A stretch of 57,781 nucleotides of DNA from Oscillospiraceae bacterium (GCA_902778115.1 CACYWG010000011.1:1-57781); one strand, 5' to 3'; positions 12,672 to 21,046 are shown, counted from the first letter of the stretch. The notes: generated by a model not told the origin, from the letters alone. Numbers and translations are program-made.

Positions 12672-12885
12672 AGCCGGCTGCTGACCGGCTTCCGTTTTGT
12701 CCGGGGTCCGCGGAACTTCATGCGACGCCGGCCTTTTGATTGACCGGCACGGGCAGGTTTTCTGACTTCGCGAACAGATGCTGTTCGGCTTCACAGTGAC
12801 GGCCTCGCGAGGGATTTCCACCCAGATTCCCCTGTTGACTGCCAGGCCGAAAGGCCGGCAGATCCCGCTTCGATTGCTTGCGTGG
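12672..12885 (-). ncRNA. Cobalamin (AdoCbl) riboswitch with terminator platform
   Basis: On the minus strand the leader contains the B12-box hallmarks: GGTGGAAATCCC, then GCGAGGCCGTCACTGTGA, then AAGTCAGAAAACCTGCC. These match the conserved cobalamin aptamer core. Downstream, a GC-rich hairpin (AGCCGG 12685-12690 with CCGGCT 12672-12677) followed by CTCTCTTTT looks like the regulatory terminator. The leader ends 64 bases before the DUF4430 start codon. It should switch the DUF4430-ECF S operon off when cobalamin is plentiful. Confidence 0.9.
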
Positions 12886-12887
12886 GC

Positions 12888-12916
12888 AGTATATCACGCC
12901 CTGTCAGATTCTTCAA
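12888..12916 (-). promoter_or_regulatory. Promoter of the B12-uptake operon
   Basis: Minus-strand TTGAAG (12911-12916) and TATACT (12888-12893) with 17-bp spacing, directly in front of the riboswitch. The 12.61-13.08 kb interval therefore holds this promoter, the riboswitch and the divergent promoter of the next gene. Confidence 0.75.
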
Positions 12917-12978
12917 GATTTCAGTCGAAACATTATATATTAAGGAGATTAAAAATTTAGTCGAATGAAGTCAAACTC

Positions 12979-13007
12979 TTGACGAAATGATTTCAACGAT
13001 GTATTAT
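12979..13007 (+). promoter_or_regulatory. Promoter of the zinc-ribbon/Ig-like gene
   Basis: TTGACG (12979-12984) and TATTAT (13002-13007) with 17-bp spacing, 75 bp before the start codon. Confidence 0.7.
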
Positions 13008-13081
13008 GATTATGTTAATTAGTTTAGGTAGAGGGAATCGGGATACAATTCCTTCGAGAGCATATAGAATGGAGGATCGCC

Positions 13082-13762
13082 ATGAAAATCATTCCTGAAG
13101 TGAAGTGCCGCCGCTGCGGTGAAAGCTTCTCCGCCCTGCGCTCGACCTGCCCGAACTGCGGAACGCGCCGCGTCGCCCAGAGCACGCGCACCCCGGCCGC
13201 CACGCCCAGCAGCACCGCGGGCACGGCCGCGTATGAGCGCGCCAATGTCAACACCAGATGGCAGATGATTTTCGGCCTGATCCTTGTGGCCGCCGTGATC
13301 CTGGCGGTGATCGTGATGGTCGCCACCGGCCTGAATGACGACTCCTACGGCACGACCAAGCCCTCCAAGGCTCCCAAAGGCAACACGACCGTGGAAGAAA
13401 CGGCGGACGTCGCCCCCACGCCTGAGGCAGTACCGACCCCGACTCCCAGCCCCACGCCCAGCATCCAGAGCCTTGAAATCCGCTACACCTACGACGACAG
13501 GAAGCGCGACGACGTGACTGTGAAGATCGGCGAGACGCTGCCGCTCTATGCGGCAATCATGCCCTCCGACATCGCCGGTCGTGTCGAATGGCGCATTGAT
13601 GACGACGGTAAGGACGCCTTCATCATCAAGGAGGACAACGAGAACGCCAACCACATCACCGTGGAGTGCGTCGGCAGACTGCCGGACGGCGTCGGCGGCG
13701 TGTATATCTACGCTTCCGTCTACGGGCAGGAGGTCAAGTGCCTGCTGCACGTCAACGGCTGA
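13082..13762 (+). CDS. Zinc-ribbon, single-pass membrane protein with extracytoplasmic Ig-like domain
   Basis: A 226-residue protein I cannot name. It begins with a zinc ribbon (two CxxC pairs, CRRC about residues 9-12 and CPNC about 23-26) and a Ser/Thr/Ala-rich linker. One membrane segment follows (about 61-83, IFGLILVAAVILAVIVMV). Outside is a Pro/Thr linker with repeated PTP units (about 113-130) and a C-terminal beta-rich domain of about 95 residues resembling bacterial Ig-like folds. The ribbon would be cytoplasmic and the Ig-like part outside. The start has a GGAGG site, and the gene is monocistronic with its own promoter and a strong terminator. A structural or sensing role in the envelope is a guess. 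Confidence 0.75.
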   Translation: MKIIPEVKCRRCGESFSALRSTCPNCGTRRVAQSTRTPAATPSSTAGTAAYERANVNTRWQMIFGLILVAAVILAVIVMVATGLNDDSYGTTKPSKAPKGNTTVEETADVAPTPEAVPTPTPSPTPSIQSLEIRYTYDDRKRDDVTVKIGETLPLYAAIMPSDIAGRVEWRIDDDGKDAFIIKEDNENANHITVECVGRLPDGVGGVYIYASVYGQEVKCLLHVNG

Positions 13763-13783
13763 ACAACAGAATCGGAAAAACGT

Positions 13784-13816
13784 CTCCGGAGGCCTCTGGC
13801 CTCCGGAGCTTTTTTC
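13784..13816 (+). terminator. Strong intrinsic terminator
   Basis: A perfect 11-bp stem (13784-13794 with 13798-13808), loop TCT, followed by CTTTTTTCT. Confidence 0.94.
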
Positions 13817-13840
13817 TGAAAAAATCTGAATTCCCGCTCT

Positions 13841-13873
13841 GGCTCTTGCAATTCCGGTCAGGAATGGTAAAAT
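13841..13873 (+). promoter_or_regulatory. Promoter of the serine hydrolase operon (copy 1 of a duplicated promoter)
   Basis: TTGCAA (13846-13851), 16-bp spacer, TAAAAT (13868-13873) within GGCTCTTGCAATT...GAATGGTAAAAT. Nearly the same sequence recurs at 17889-17920 before the paralogous fusion gene, which supports both as real promoters. Confidence 0.75.
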
Positions 13874-13914
13874 AAACTATTAGTGTAAGTTTTTGAACGC
13901 GGGATGGAAACAGT

Positions 13915-15630
13915 ATGAAAAAGATAAGACAACTGATCGGCCTGTTTGCGGCGCTCTGCCTGCTGCTTCTTCTCAGCCCCTGCTCGCTGGCGGAAGAGCC
14001 GGCGCCTGCCGGGGATGAGCGCTTTGAAGGGAAGACCTGGGAGCAGGTGACCGAGGCCTTTATCGAGGAGCATCACGCGGATATCGGCACCGTGACGATC
14101 GGCTACTGCAATACCGTCACCGGGGAGGAGCAGTATTACAAGCCCGACGAATACATGATCTCCGGCAGCCTCTTTAAGGTTCCGCTGAACATGGTCTTCT
14201 GCGAAAAGGTCGCCAACGGGGAGATCGACTGGGATACGAATATCCGCGGCTATTCCTACGAGTATCTGCTCCGCGGCACGATCATCGACTCCAACAACGA
14301 GCTGGCCGAACAGCTCTGGCGGGAGATCGGCAAGGGCGCGGTGCGGCCGTACCGCGTCTACCGCGAGGTGATCGCGCCCATCATGGGCGAGGATCCCGAG
14401 ACCGCGGACGATATGTACTACAAAAACAACTACTTCACCGCCAGGCAGATGATCCACTGCCTGAAGGAGCTTTACGATCACCAGGAGAAGTATCCGCGGC
14501 TGATCGATACGATGAAGGAGGCCGAGCCGCACAAGTACTTCCTCCAGAACCCGCAGAAGGTGGAGGTTGCGCACAAATACGGCTATTTTGCCGAGGGCAG
14601 CGTCCTTTACCTCAACGACTGCGGCTTCTGCTTCACTGAGGATCCCTTTGCGCTGGTGGTGTTTACGGCGGGGATCATGCACCCCTATGAGTTTTTGACC
14701 GAATACTGCGCGCTGATGATCGACTATACCGAGTATCAGACGGCGCTGCGGCATGAAGAAGAACTGCGCCAAAGCCGCGAGGCGGCGATGCAGGCGCTCA
14801 ATCCGACGCAGGAAGCGCCGGAGCAGGGCGGCAACGCTGCCAAGGCTGACATATCTGCCGTCACTGAGCCGGCATCGGATGATTCGGTGAATCTTGTGAC
14901 GCCGCTGATGGCTGTCGCGGTGTTCGGCCTGACCGCCGGCGCGCTGGCGGCGCTGTTGATGCTCCGCCGGAAGAAACAGCTGAAGCTGCGCTGGGCGATC
15001 CCCGCGCTGCTCTTTGCCGCGGCAGCCCTGCTGCTGTGCGTGTACGCGCCCGGCATGAAAACCGCGGTGTCCGCCGGCGAGCAGAAAAAGGCGGATCCGC
15101 AGGAGAGCGTCAGCCGCTTTTTCGACGCGCTGATCGCTAAGAATTATCCCGTGGCCTATGACTGCCTCTATGATTATGCGTCGCTCGGCCTGGAGGAAAA
15201 ACCGCAGAACGAGGCGGCGCAGCGGATGGCCGATGCGCTGCTGGACAGCTATTCCTACACGCTTTACGGCGACTGCGCGGTGGACGGGCTCCACGCGCGG
15301 CAGCAGGTGCTGTTTGAAATGCTGGATCTCGACGCCATGCAGGCCGACCTGAAAGCCGGCACGGAGGAAGCGGTGCGCAGGCTCAGCGAGGAGCTGCCGC
15401 GCAGCGAAGTGGTCGACGAGCAGGGCAACTATCTGCCCGCGCTGACCGAGCGGGCCTATCTGGAGGCGCTCCAGGAGCTTTTGGAGCATCCGGGCCGCTA
15501 CCGCACCAGTGTGGGACTGGACCTGCAGCTGAATTACACCACGGATGGCTGGCGCATCCTGACGGACAGCCGGCTGATCCAGGCGCTGAGCGGGCATGCG
15601 CCCGCAACGAAGGGAGGGGACGGCGCATGA
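13915..15630 (+). CDS. Extracytoplasmic class-A beta-lactamase-like serine hydrolase with C-terminal membrane-tethered domain
   Basis: A 571-residue secreted/membrane protein. A signal peptide (residues 1-26) is followed by a serine beta-lactamase/penicillin-binding-like domain (about 35-280). It shows an SxxK motif GSLFK (S85, K88), an SDN-like SNN (126-128) and a KTG-like KYG (221-223). Two membrane segments follow (about 327-346 and 359-379), then a roughly 170-residue domain (about 395-565). That domain is clearly homologous to the N-terminal half of the protein at 17954-19705 (shared FFDAL, AQRM, VDGL-ARQ, LEHP-Y, GWRI). Activity on peptidoglycan-like substrates is inferred. The stop overlaps the next ATG (ATGA), coupling it to a NAGPA-type enzyme. 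Confidence 0.75.
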   Translation: MKKIRQLIGLFAALCLLLLLSPCSLAEEPAPAGDERFEGKTWEQVTEAFIEEHHADIGTVTIGYCNTVTGEEQYYKPDEYMISGSLFKVPLNMVFCEKVANGEIDWDTNIRGYSYEYLLRGTIIDSNNELAEQLWREIGKGAVRPYRVYREVIAPIMGEDPETADDMYYKNNYFTARQMIHCLKELYDHQEKYPRLIDTMKEAEPHKYFLQNPQKVEVAHKYGYFAEGSVLYLNDCGFCFTEDPFALVVFTAGIMHPYEFLTEYCALMIDYTEYQTALRHEEELRQSREAAMQALNPTQEAPEQGGNAAKADISAVTEPASDDSVNLVTPLMAVAVFGLTAGALAALLMLRRKKQLKLRWAIPALLFAAAALLLCVYAPGMKTAVSAGEQKKADPQESVSRFFDALIAKNYPVAYDCLYDYASLGLEEKPQNEAAQRMADALLDSYSYTLYGDCAVDGLHARQQVLFEMLDLDAMQADLKAGTEEAVRRLSEELPRSEVVDEQGNYLPALTERAYLEALQELLEHPGRYRTSVGLDLQLNYTTDGWRILTDSRLIQALSGHAPATKGGDGA

Positions 15631-16823
15631 ACGAACAGAGACGCAGCCAGAGCCGCCCGGCTCCTCAGACTTCCGGCAGCGCATCGCTCGGCATGATGCT
15701 GCTGACGGTCGCGCTGATCCTTCTGTCCGCCCTCTGCCTGCGCTGGCTGCTGTTGAGCATCCATTCGGACGCCTTCGCCAGGCAGCAGAGCGCGCCGACG
15801 GGCGTGGCGCTGCAGGAAAAAACGGGAAAAGCCGATTTTGCCGGCAAGCTGGAGGTGTTTGCCAACAACTCCGCCAGCGACGCGCTGTCTGACCTGGTTT
15901 ATATCAAGAAAATCTATAAGATCCCCGAAAACGATGTCGTCGCACCGAAGCCCGATGAGAGCAAATTCGGCGTGACGGACGATCCGGAGGAGCTGCAGGC
16001 CGTCGTCGACGCGGCTGCCGAGCTTCTCGAGGGACGGGAACTGATCTGGAACAAAAGCATCGAGCGGATGGAGAATTCCGTCATGCGCTATTACCGGGAC
16101 GACACCATCCTGGCCATCACCTGGAAGGAGGGCATCGGCGGCGGCGCCGTCACCTTTGCCGAGATCGTCATCGCCGACGGCTCCCAGCTTCGCCGCGCTC
16201 TGTCCGGCAACAGCTTCGGCTCCGGCATTCGCATGAAGGCCACCGAGATGGCCGCTGCGGCCAACGCGGTCATCGGCATCAACGGCGACTTCTACGATAA
16301 CCGTCAGATCGGCCTTTCGGTCTATCAGCGCGAGATCTGCCGCAACCGCGGCGTCGCGCTGGACAGCTGCTTCTTTACCGCCTCCGGCGATATGCTGATG
16401 ACCCATCACGGGGACCTGGTCACCGATGAGGATGTGGAGCAGTATCTCAAGGACAATGACGTGGTCTTCGGCATCTCCTTCGGGCCGATCCTGGTCGAAA
16501 ACGGCGAGCTGCAGACCATCTACAGCTATCCGGTCGGTGAGATCGACTCCTATTACTCCCGCGCCGCCATCGCGCAGAAGGGCGAACGCCACTATCTGCT
16601 GATGACGATCGGCCAGGAGGGCAATTATACCCAGCGCTGCCAGATCAACATGGCAGCCCAGATCATTTACAGCAAGGGCGTGGACAGCGCCTACGCGCTC
16701 GATGGCGGACAGACGGCCACCATGGTCATGCAGAACCAGACCGTCAACCGCGTGGACTGGGATGAAGAACGCACGATGAGCGATATCATTTATTTCGCCA
16801 CGGCGATGCCGGAAGAGGGGTGA
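15627..16823 (+). CDS. NAGPA-type phosphodiester glycosidase domain protein, membrane-anchored
   Basis: A 398-residue protein with an N-terminal membrane anchor (about residues 22-45) and an extracytoplasmic phosphodiester glycosidase (NAGPA/DUF2233) domain from about residue 130 to the end. Family landmarks are INGDFYDN, FGPILVENG, YYSRAAIAQK and the glycine-rich catalytic segment YALDGGQTATM. In animals this fold uncovers mannose-6-phosphate by cleaving GlcNAc-phosphodiesters; bacterial members act on surface glycans. The start has an AGGGAGGGGA site and overlaps the serine hydrolase stop. A paralogous domain forms the C-terminal half of the protein at 17954-19705. Confidence 0.82.
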   Translation: MNEQRRSQSRPAPQTSGSASLGMMLLTVALILLSALCLRWLLLSIHSDAFARQQSAPTGVALQEKTGKADFAGKLEVFANNSASDALSDLVYIKKIYKIPENDVVAPKPDESKFGVTDDPEELQAVVDAAAELLEGRELIWNKSIERMENSVMRYYRDDTILAITWKEGIGGGAVTFAEIVIADGSQLRRALSGNSFGSGIRMKATEMAAAANAVIGINGDFYDNRQIGLSVYQREICRNRGVALDSCFFTASGDMLMTHHGDLVTDEDVEQYLKDNDVVFGISFGPILVENGELQTIYSYPVGEIDSYYSRAAIAQKGERHYLLMTIGQEGNYTQRCQINMAAQIIYSKGVDSAYALDGGQTATMVMQNQTVNRVDWDEERTMSDIIYFATAMPEEG

Positions 16824-16827
16824 GCCG

Positions 16828-17826
16828 ATGAATCCGATTGCCATGATCCTCGGCAGCCATGTGATCTACTGGAACGCGGTCGTGATCCTTCTGGGCGTGG
16901 CCGCCTGCTTCTGCCTGACGATGGCGCTCTTTACCGCGCACGGCGGCCGCGCCGCGGCCATCTGGCTGCTGCTGCCGCTTGCGATCGCGCTGTCACTGCC
17001 GCTGGCCCGTTTTGTCAACTGGTACTGCCACAGCGAAAAATACCTGAGCTTCTGGAAGGCGATGACCGATTACAGCCGCGGCGACTACTGCCTGGCCGGC
17101 GCGATCCTCGGCACGGGGCTTGCGGGTCTGATCGTCTATCTGCTGGGCTTTACGCAGAATCTGCGCCGCCTGTACGACTGCCTGGCGCCGGGTGCCGCGC
17201 TTGCCATTGCCTTTATTCGTCTCAGCGAGATCTTCACCAACGCCGACCGTGCCAAGGCCGTGGTCACAAATCCGGCCTTCCAGCGTCTGCCCTTCAGCAC
17301 CGAGATCACCTCGACGGGAGAGTGGAGAGTCGCCACCTTCTTTTTCCAGTTCGTGATGATGCTCGTTATCTTCGTGCTGCTGATGCGCTTTTTCGTCAAG
17401 CGCCGCCGCTGGCCGATGAAGGCCGGGCAGCCGCGCGACGGGCATGTGGCGCTGATGTTCCTCACCTGGCTGAGCGCGCTTGACGTGATGACCGACAGCA
17501 GCCGCTATGACGCGAGCTTTCTGCGCCTCAACGGCTTCGTCAGCATGGTGCAGATCGTCTCCGGCGTCACGCTGCTGGTCGTTCTGATCATCTACAGCCG
17601 CCGCTCCATCCGCGCAAACGGCTTGCAGAAAAAGCTTGTGGTCCTCTGGGTCGTCTTCTTCCTGGCGGTCGGGCTGACGGGCTTCCTGGAATGGCTGGTG
17701 CAGCGCCACGGCAACTGGTACCTGTCCTGCTATTTCCTGATGGGACTGAGCTGCCTGACGCTGGCGATCGTCGACTATCGAGCCTATCTCAGCGTCTGCG
17801 GCGAGAAAAAAAGAAAACGCGCCTGA
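16828..17826 (+). CDS. Multi-pass membrane protein, distant Lgt (prolipoprotein diacylglyceryl transferase)-like
   Basis: A 332-residue integral membrane protein with about eight hydrophobic segments, 4 bp after the NAGPA gene. Layout and a few stretches recall Lgt: an early LARFVNWYCHSEKY segment, GDYCLAGAILGTGLAGLIVY where Lgt has its Gly-rich loop, and LAPGAALAIAFIRLSEIF where Lgt has its Arg-bearing GRIGNF motif. The exact Lgt signature residues are not all present, so it is at best a divergent member with possibly different chemistry. It may act on lipid or glycan carriers together with the flanking surface enzymes. It ends the three-gene operon with a strong terminator. Confidence 0.5.
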   Translation: MNPIAMILGSHVIYWNAVVILLGVAACFCLTMALFTAHGGRAAAIWLLLPLAIALSLPLARFVNWYCHSEKYLSFWKAMTDYSRGDYCLAGAILGTGLAGLIVYLLGFTQNLRRLYDCLAPGAALAIAFIRLSEIFTNADRAKAVVTNPAFQRLPFSTEITSTGEWRVATFFFQFVMMLVIFVLLMRFFVKRRRWPMKAGQPRDGHVALMFLTWLSALDVMTDSSRYDASFLRLNGFVSMVQIVSGVTLLVVLIIYSRRSIRANGLQKKLVVLWVVFFLAVGLTGFLEWLVQRHGNWYLSCYFLMGLSCLTLAIVDYRAYLSVCGEKKRKRA

Positions 17827-17837
17827 TAAAACGACTG

Positions 17838-17870
17838 ATCCCCGTGGGTAAAACCCACGGGGATTTTTTT
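17838..17870 (+). terminator. Strong intrinsic terminator
   Basis: A 12-bp perfect stem (17838-17849 with 17853-17864), loop AAA, followed by seven T. Confidence 0.95.
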
Positions 17871-17888
17871 GCCGGAATCGACTCGTCA

Positions 17889-17920
17889 GCTCTTGCAATT
17901 ATGGGGAAGAATGGTAAAAT
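17889..17920 (+). promoter_or_regulatory. Promoter of the fusion gene (copy 2 of the duplicated promoter)
   Basis: TTGCAA (17893-17898), 16-bp spacer, TAAAAT (17915-17920). Common to both copies are GCTCTTGCAATT upstream and GAATGGTAAAAT downstream, with a variable middle. Confidence 0.75.
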
Positions 17921-17953
17921 CAGAAATGTATTTTTATTGGGGACGGAATTCGG

Positions 17954-19705
17954 ATGAATCCTTTTGTATATATGCTTGTCATAAAACCGCCTTCTGAACT
18001 CGCGCTTCGCCTGGCGATGATCCTTCTGATCGCGGCCGCGCTGGAAGCGCTGGCGGGTCTGCTGCTGATCCGCAGAAAAACCGCGGCAAAGACCGTGCTG
18101 GCGGCCTTGAGCTTCCTCTCGGCAGCCGCTGCGCTGGCGCTCCTGCTCATCACGCCCGGCGCCGGCGCGCTGGATCCGATGCCTCGGCCGGAGCTGAAGC
18201 CGCAGGGGGATCCGCACGATGCGGCCGCCGCTTTCTTTGACGCGCTGCAGGCCGGGGATAGCGAGACCGCCGAGGGACTGCTGGACGGCGAGGGCAGGCT
18301 GCTGATCGGGGAAGCGACAGAGAGCGAGGGCGCACAGCGCATGCTGCAGGCCCTTGCCGGAGCTTATGCCGTTCGCCTGCGCGGCGGCAGTGTTGTCGAC
18401 GGCTTGGACGCCCGGCAGAGCGCTTCGCTGACGGCGCTCGACCTGAACGCGGTGCAGGCGGCGCTGAACGGGGAGACGGAGGCCGGGCTTCGCGAGCTCT
18501 GCGAACAGCGTCCCCGGAGATTTCTGGCGGATGAAGCCGGCGCCTTCCTGCCGGAGGCGGCGGAGGAGGCCTGGACGGCCGCACTGTCGCGCGTCCTGGA
18601 GCACCCGGAGGAATATACCCGGACGAGCGAGCTGGAGCTGCAGCTGCACTATACGCCCCTCGGCTGGCGGATCAGCAATGCGGAGGAGCTGCTTTGCATT
18701 CTCAACGGCGGCGTTTTGGACGGCGATGTTTCGGAATGGGCGGCCCGCTCGCTGAAAGAGGCAAGCGGCGAGCTCGTCTATGACCGCCCGGTCTACACGG
18801 TGGCAGAGGATGCGCCGGCCGGCCCGGCTTTCGATGCGTCGAACTACGTCTATACCAACGATCCCGCCGTGGTGCAGCAGATCGTGGATTCCGCGGCCGT
18901 GCTGCTGGACGGGCAGGAGCTGTGCTGGAATCCGTCGATCCAGCGTTTGGACGGCAGCAAGATGATCTGCTACTGCGACGATACGATCCTGATGATCTGC
19001 TGGAAAGAGATCGTCAACGACTGCTGCCTCAGCTTCTGCGAGGTCAAGATCGCGCACGGCTCGCAGCTGCGGCGCGCGCTGGCCGGCGGCAGCTACAGCC
19101 GCGGTCCCGGTCTTCGCATCCGTGAGACGGAATTTGCCAAAAGCGTCAACGCTGTTGCCTCCATTAACGGCGACTTTTACGATTACCGCAATCTCGGGAT
19201 CACGGTCTACCAGCGCGAGGTCTATCGGAATAACCCTGCGCTGATCGATTCCTGCTTCTTCACCGCCTCCGGAGACATGCTCTTCTCCCATCGCGGAGAG
19301 CTGAAGGAAAAGGGCGAGGCCGAGCAGTTCGTCAAAGATAACGACGTCGTTTTCGGACTGGCCTTTGGGCCGATCCTGGTGGAAAACGGGGAGGCGACCC
19401 ATACGGCGTCCTATCCGGTGGGTGAGGTGCAGTTTCATTACAGCCGATCCGCAATCGGGCAGATGGACAGTCTGCACTATCTGCTGATGACCGCCGGCTT
19501 CGACGCCTGGTACGACAATGTGCCCGACATCAATCAGACGGCGCAGTACATTCAGGCCAAGGGCGTGGACAAAGCCTATGCGCTCGACGGCGGAGGAACG
19601 GCGGAGATCGTCGTCGACGGAAAGGCCTTCAATCACGTGGACTTTGACACCGAACGCCCGATGAGCGACATCATCTATTTCGTCACGGCTTTGCCGGAGG
19701 AATAA
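17954..19705 (+). CDS. Fusion protein: membrane-tethered domain plus NAGPA phosphodiester glycosidase
   Basis: A 583-residue protein combining two modules found separately in the operon just upstream. Residues 1-60 hold two membrane segments. Residues about 80-260 match the C-terminal domain of the serine hydrolase at 13915-15630 (FFDAL, AQRM, VDGLDARQ, LEHPEEYTR, GWRI). Residues about 300-583 match the NAGPA domain of 15627-16823 (NGDFYDY, CFFTASGDML, FGPILVENG, YALDGGGTAEI). It lacks the beta-lactamase-like part. The enzyme should face the cell surface. It has its own promoter, a copy of the upstream operon's promoter, and is monocistronic. Substrate is unknown. Confidence 0.8.
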   Translation: MNPFVYMLVIKPPSELALRLAMILLIAAALEALAGLLLIRRKTAAKTVLAALSFLSAAAALALLLITPGAGALDPMPRPELKPQGDPHDAAAAFFDALQAGDSETAEGLLDGEGRLLIGEATESEGAQRMLQALAGAYAVRLRGGSVVDGLDARQSASLTALDLNAVQAALNGETEAGLRELCEQRPRRFLADEAGAFLPEAAEEAWTAALSRVLEHPEEYTRTSELELQLHYTPLGWRISNAEELLCILNGGVLDGDVSEWAARSLKEASGELVYDRPVYTVAEDAPAGPAFDASNYVYTNDPAVVQQIVDSAAVLLDGQELCWNPSIQRLDGSKMICYCDDTILMICWKEIVNDCCLSFCEVKIAHGSQLRRALAGGSYSRGPGLRIRETEFAKSVNAVASINGDFYDYRNLGITVYQREVYRNNPALIDSCFFTASGDMLFSHRGELKEKGEAEQFVKDNDVVFGLAFGPILVENGEATHTASYPVGEVQFHYSRSAIGQMDSLHYLLMTAGFDAWYDNVPDINQTAQYIQAKGVDKAYALDGGGTAEIVVDGKAFNHVDFDTERPMSDIIYFVTALPEE

Positions 19706-19740
19706 AAAAGATCGCGGTGACTCCGCAGAGTCACCGCGAT
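19704..19740. terminator. Bidirectional terminator
   Basis: A 13-bp stem (19711-19723 with 19728-19740), loop CGCA. The A-run at 19704-19709 provides the T-run for the convergent minus-strand gene. Confidence 0.9.
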
Positions 19741-19750
19741 TTGATATGGA

Positions 19751-21046
19751 TTACTGTTTTTCCGCTTCGGTTTCTTCCGGGGCGGATTTTTCTTCGGCGC
19801 CCACGCGCTCGACCAGGATCTTTTCCACCCTGCGGCCGTCCATCTGCAGGACGGTCACTTTCAGGTCGCCGGTCTGGAACACGGTGCCCGGCTCCGGGAA
19901 AGAGCCGTATTTTTCCACTGTCCAGCCGCCGACGGTCTCGCTTTCCGCCTCAAAATCCTCCTCGGGGATCTCCAGCAGCTCACGGAAATCGTCGATTACC
20001 ATGTCGCCGTCCAGCTCGTATGCGCCGCTGGGGCGCTGCACGACCTCTTCCTCCACAGTGTCGGTCTCGTCCCAGATGTCGCCGACGATCTGCTCCAGCA
20101 CGTCCTCCATCGTCAGCACGCCCAGCATGCCGCCGTATTCGTCGGCAACAATGGCCAGGTGCTGCCGCGCTTTGCGCAGCTGATTGAGCACCGCCGGCAG
20201 CTTCATCGTCTTGTAGACGTAGCAGGGCGGCATCAGGAGCTTGCGGATATCGGCGCGGCCGTCGTCGGTCATCGCCTTGAGGAAGTGGTTGAGGTACAGC
20301 ACGCCGATGATGTTGTCGATGCTGTTCTCATAGACCGGCAGGCGGGAATAGGGCGCGTCCTCGATCTGCGCAAGAATATCATCCCAGTTGTCGTCGATGT
20401 CGATGGCCTGCACGTCCACGCGCGCGGTCATGACCTCGGAGGCGGAAATGTCGGCAAAGTCGATCGCCGCCTGCACAAGCTCGGACTGGTCTTCGTCGAG
20501 GACTTCCTCGTCCTCGGCGGTCTCGATGATGGACTGCAGCTCTTCCACAGCCTCGTCGGGATCCTCGTCCTCCTCCGGCTTCATGCCCATGGTGACCAGC
20601 TTGACCAGCAGAACCACCAGCCAGATCAGCGGAAAGAGCACGATCATCAGACCGCGGACCACATAGGCGTTTCGCAAAGCAATGCGGTTGGCGTTTTTCT
20701 TGGCGGTGATCTTGGGGATCGTTTCACCGAAGATGATGACCAGCAGCGTCAGAATCAGCGTCGCCAGCCAGGTATAGCGGTCGGAGCGCAGCAGGAGGAT
20801 CACCAGCACGGAGGCCAGCGAAGAGGCCGCGATATTGACCAGATTGTTGCCGATCAGGATCGCGCTGAGCGCGTCGTCAAAGCGTCCGGTGATCTTCAGC
20901 GCGACCCCGGCCCGCTTCGAGCCGTCGTCACGCATGTTCTCCAGGCGCAGTTCATTGCAGGAGGAATAGGCCATCTCACTGGCCGAGAAAAAGGCGGACA
21001 GCGCCAGACAAACAATAATGCCGATGATCACAAGGGCGATCGTCAT
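19751..21046 (-). CDS. CNNM/CBS/CorC-domain membrane protein (hemolysin C family), paralogue 2
   Basis: A 431-residue member of the family often labelled hemolysin or TlyC, now linked to Mg2+ (or other cation) efflux and homeostasis. An N-terminal CNNM/DUF21 domain with about four membrane segments (1-180, starting FFSASEMAYSS) is followed by an acidic linker. A CBS pair comes next (about 210-330, TARVDVQAIDID, RLPVYENSIDNIIGVL and VADEYGGMLGVLT), then a CorC/HlyC domain at the end. The start overlaps the stop of the upstream paralogue by 4 bp (ATGA). The C-terminal tail is rich in E and K. Confidence 0.9.
   Translation of the reverse strand: MTIALVIIGIIVCLALSAFFSASEMAYSSCNELRLENMRDDGSKRAGVALKITGRFDDALSAILIGNNLVNIAASSLASVLVILLLRSDRYTWLATLILTLLVIIFGETIPKITAKKNANRIALRNAYVVRGLMIVLFPLIWLVVLLVKLVTMGMKPEEDEDPDEAVEELQSIIETAEDEEVLDEDQSELVQAAIDFADISASEVMTARVDVQAIDIDDNWDDILAQIEDAPYSRLPVYENSIDNIIGVLYLNHFLKAMTDDGRADIRKLLMPPCYVYKTMKLPAVLNQLRKARQHLAIVADEYGGMLGVLTMEDVLEQIVGDIWDETDTVEEEVVQRPSGAYELDGDMVIDDFRELLEIPEEDFEAESETVGGWTVEKYGSFPEPGTVFQTGDLKVTVLQMDGRRVEKILVERVGAEEKSAPEETEAEKQ

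Noticed and set aside
13915..15630. Antibiotic-resistance beta-lactamase
   Set aside because: The third motif is KYG, the protein is membrane-tethered with a large extra domain and sits in a glycan-processing operon; resistance cannot be supported.
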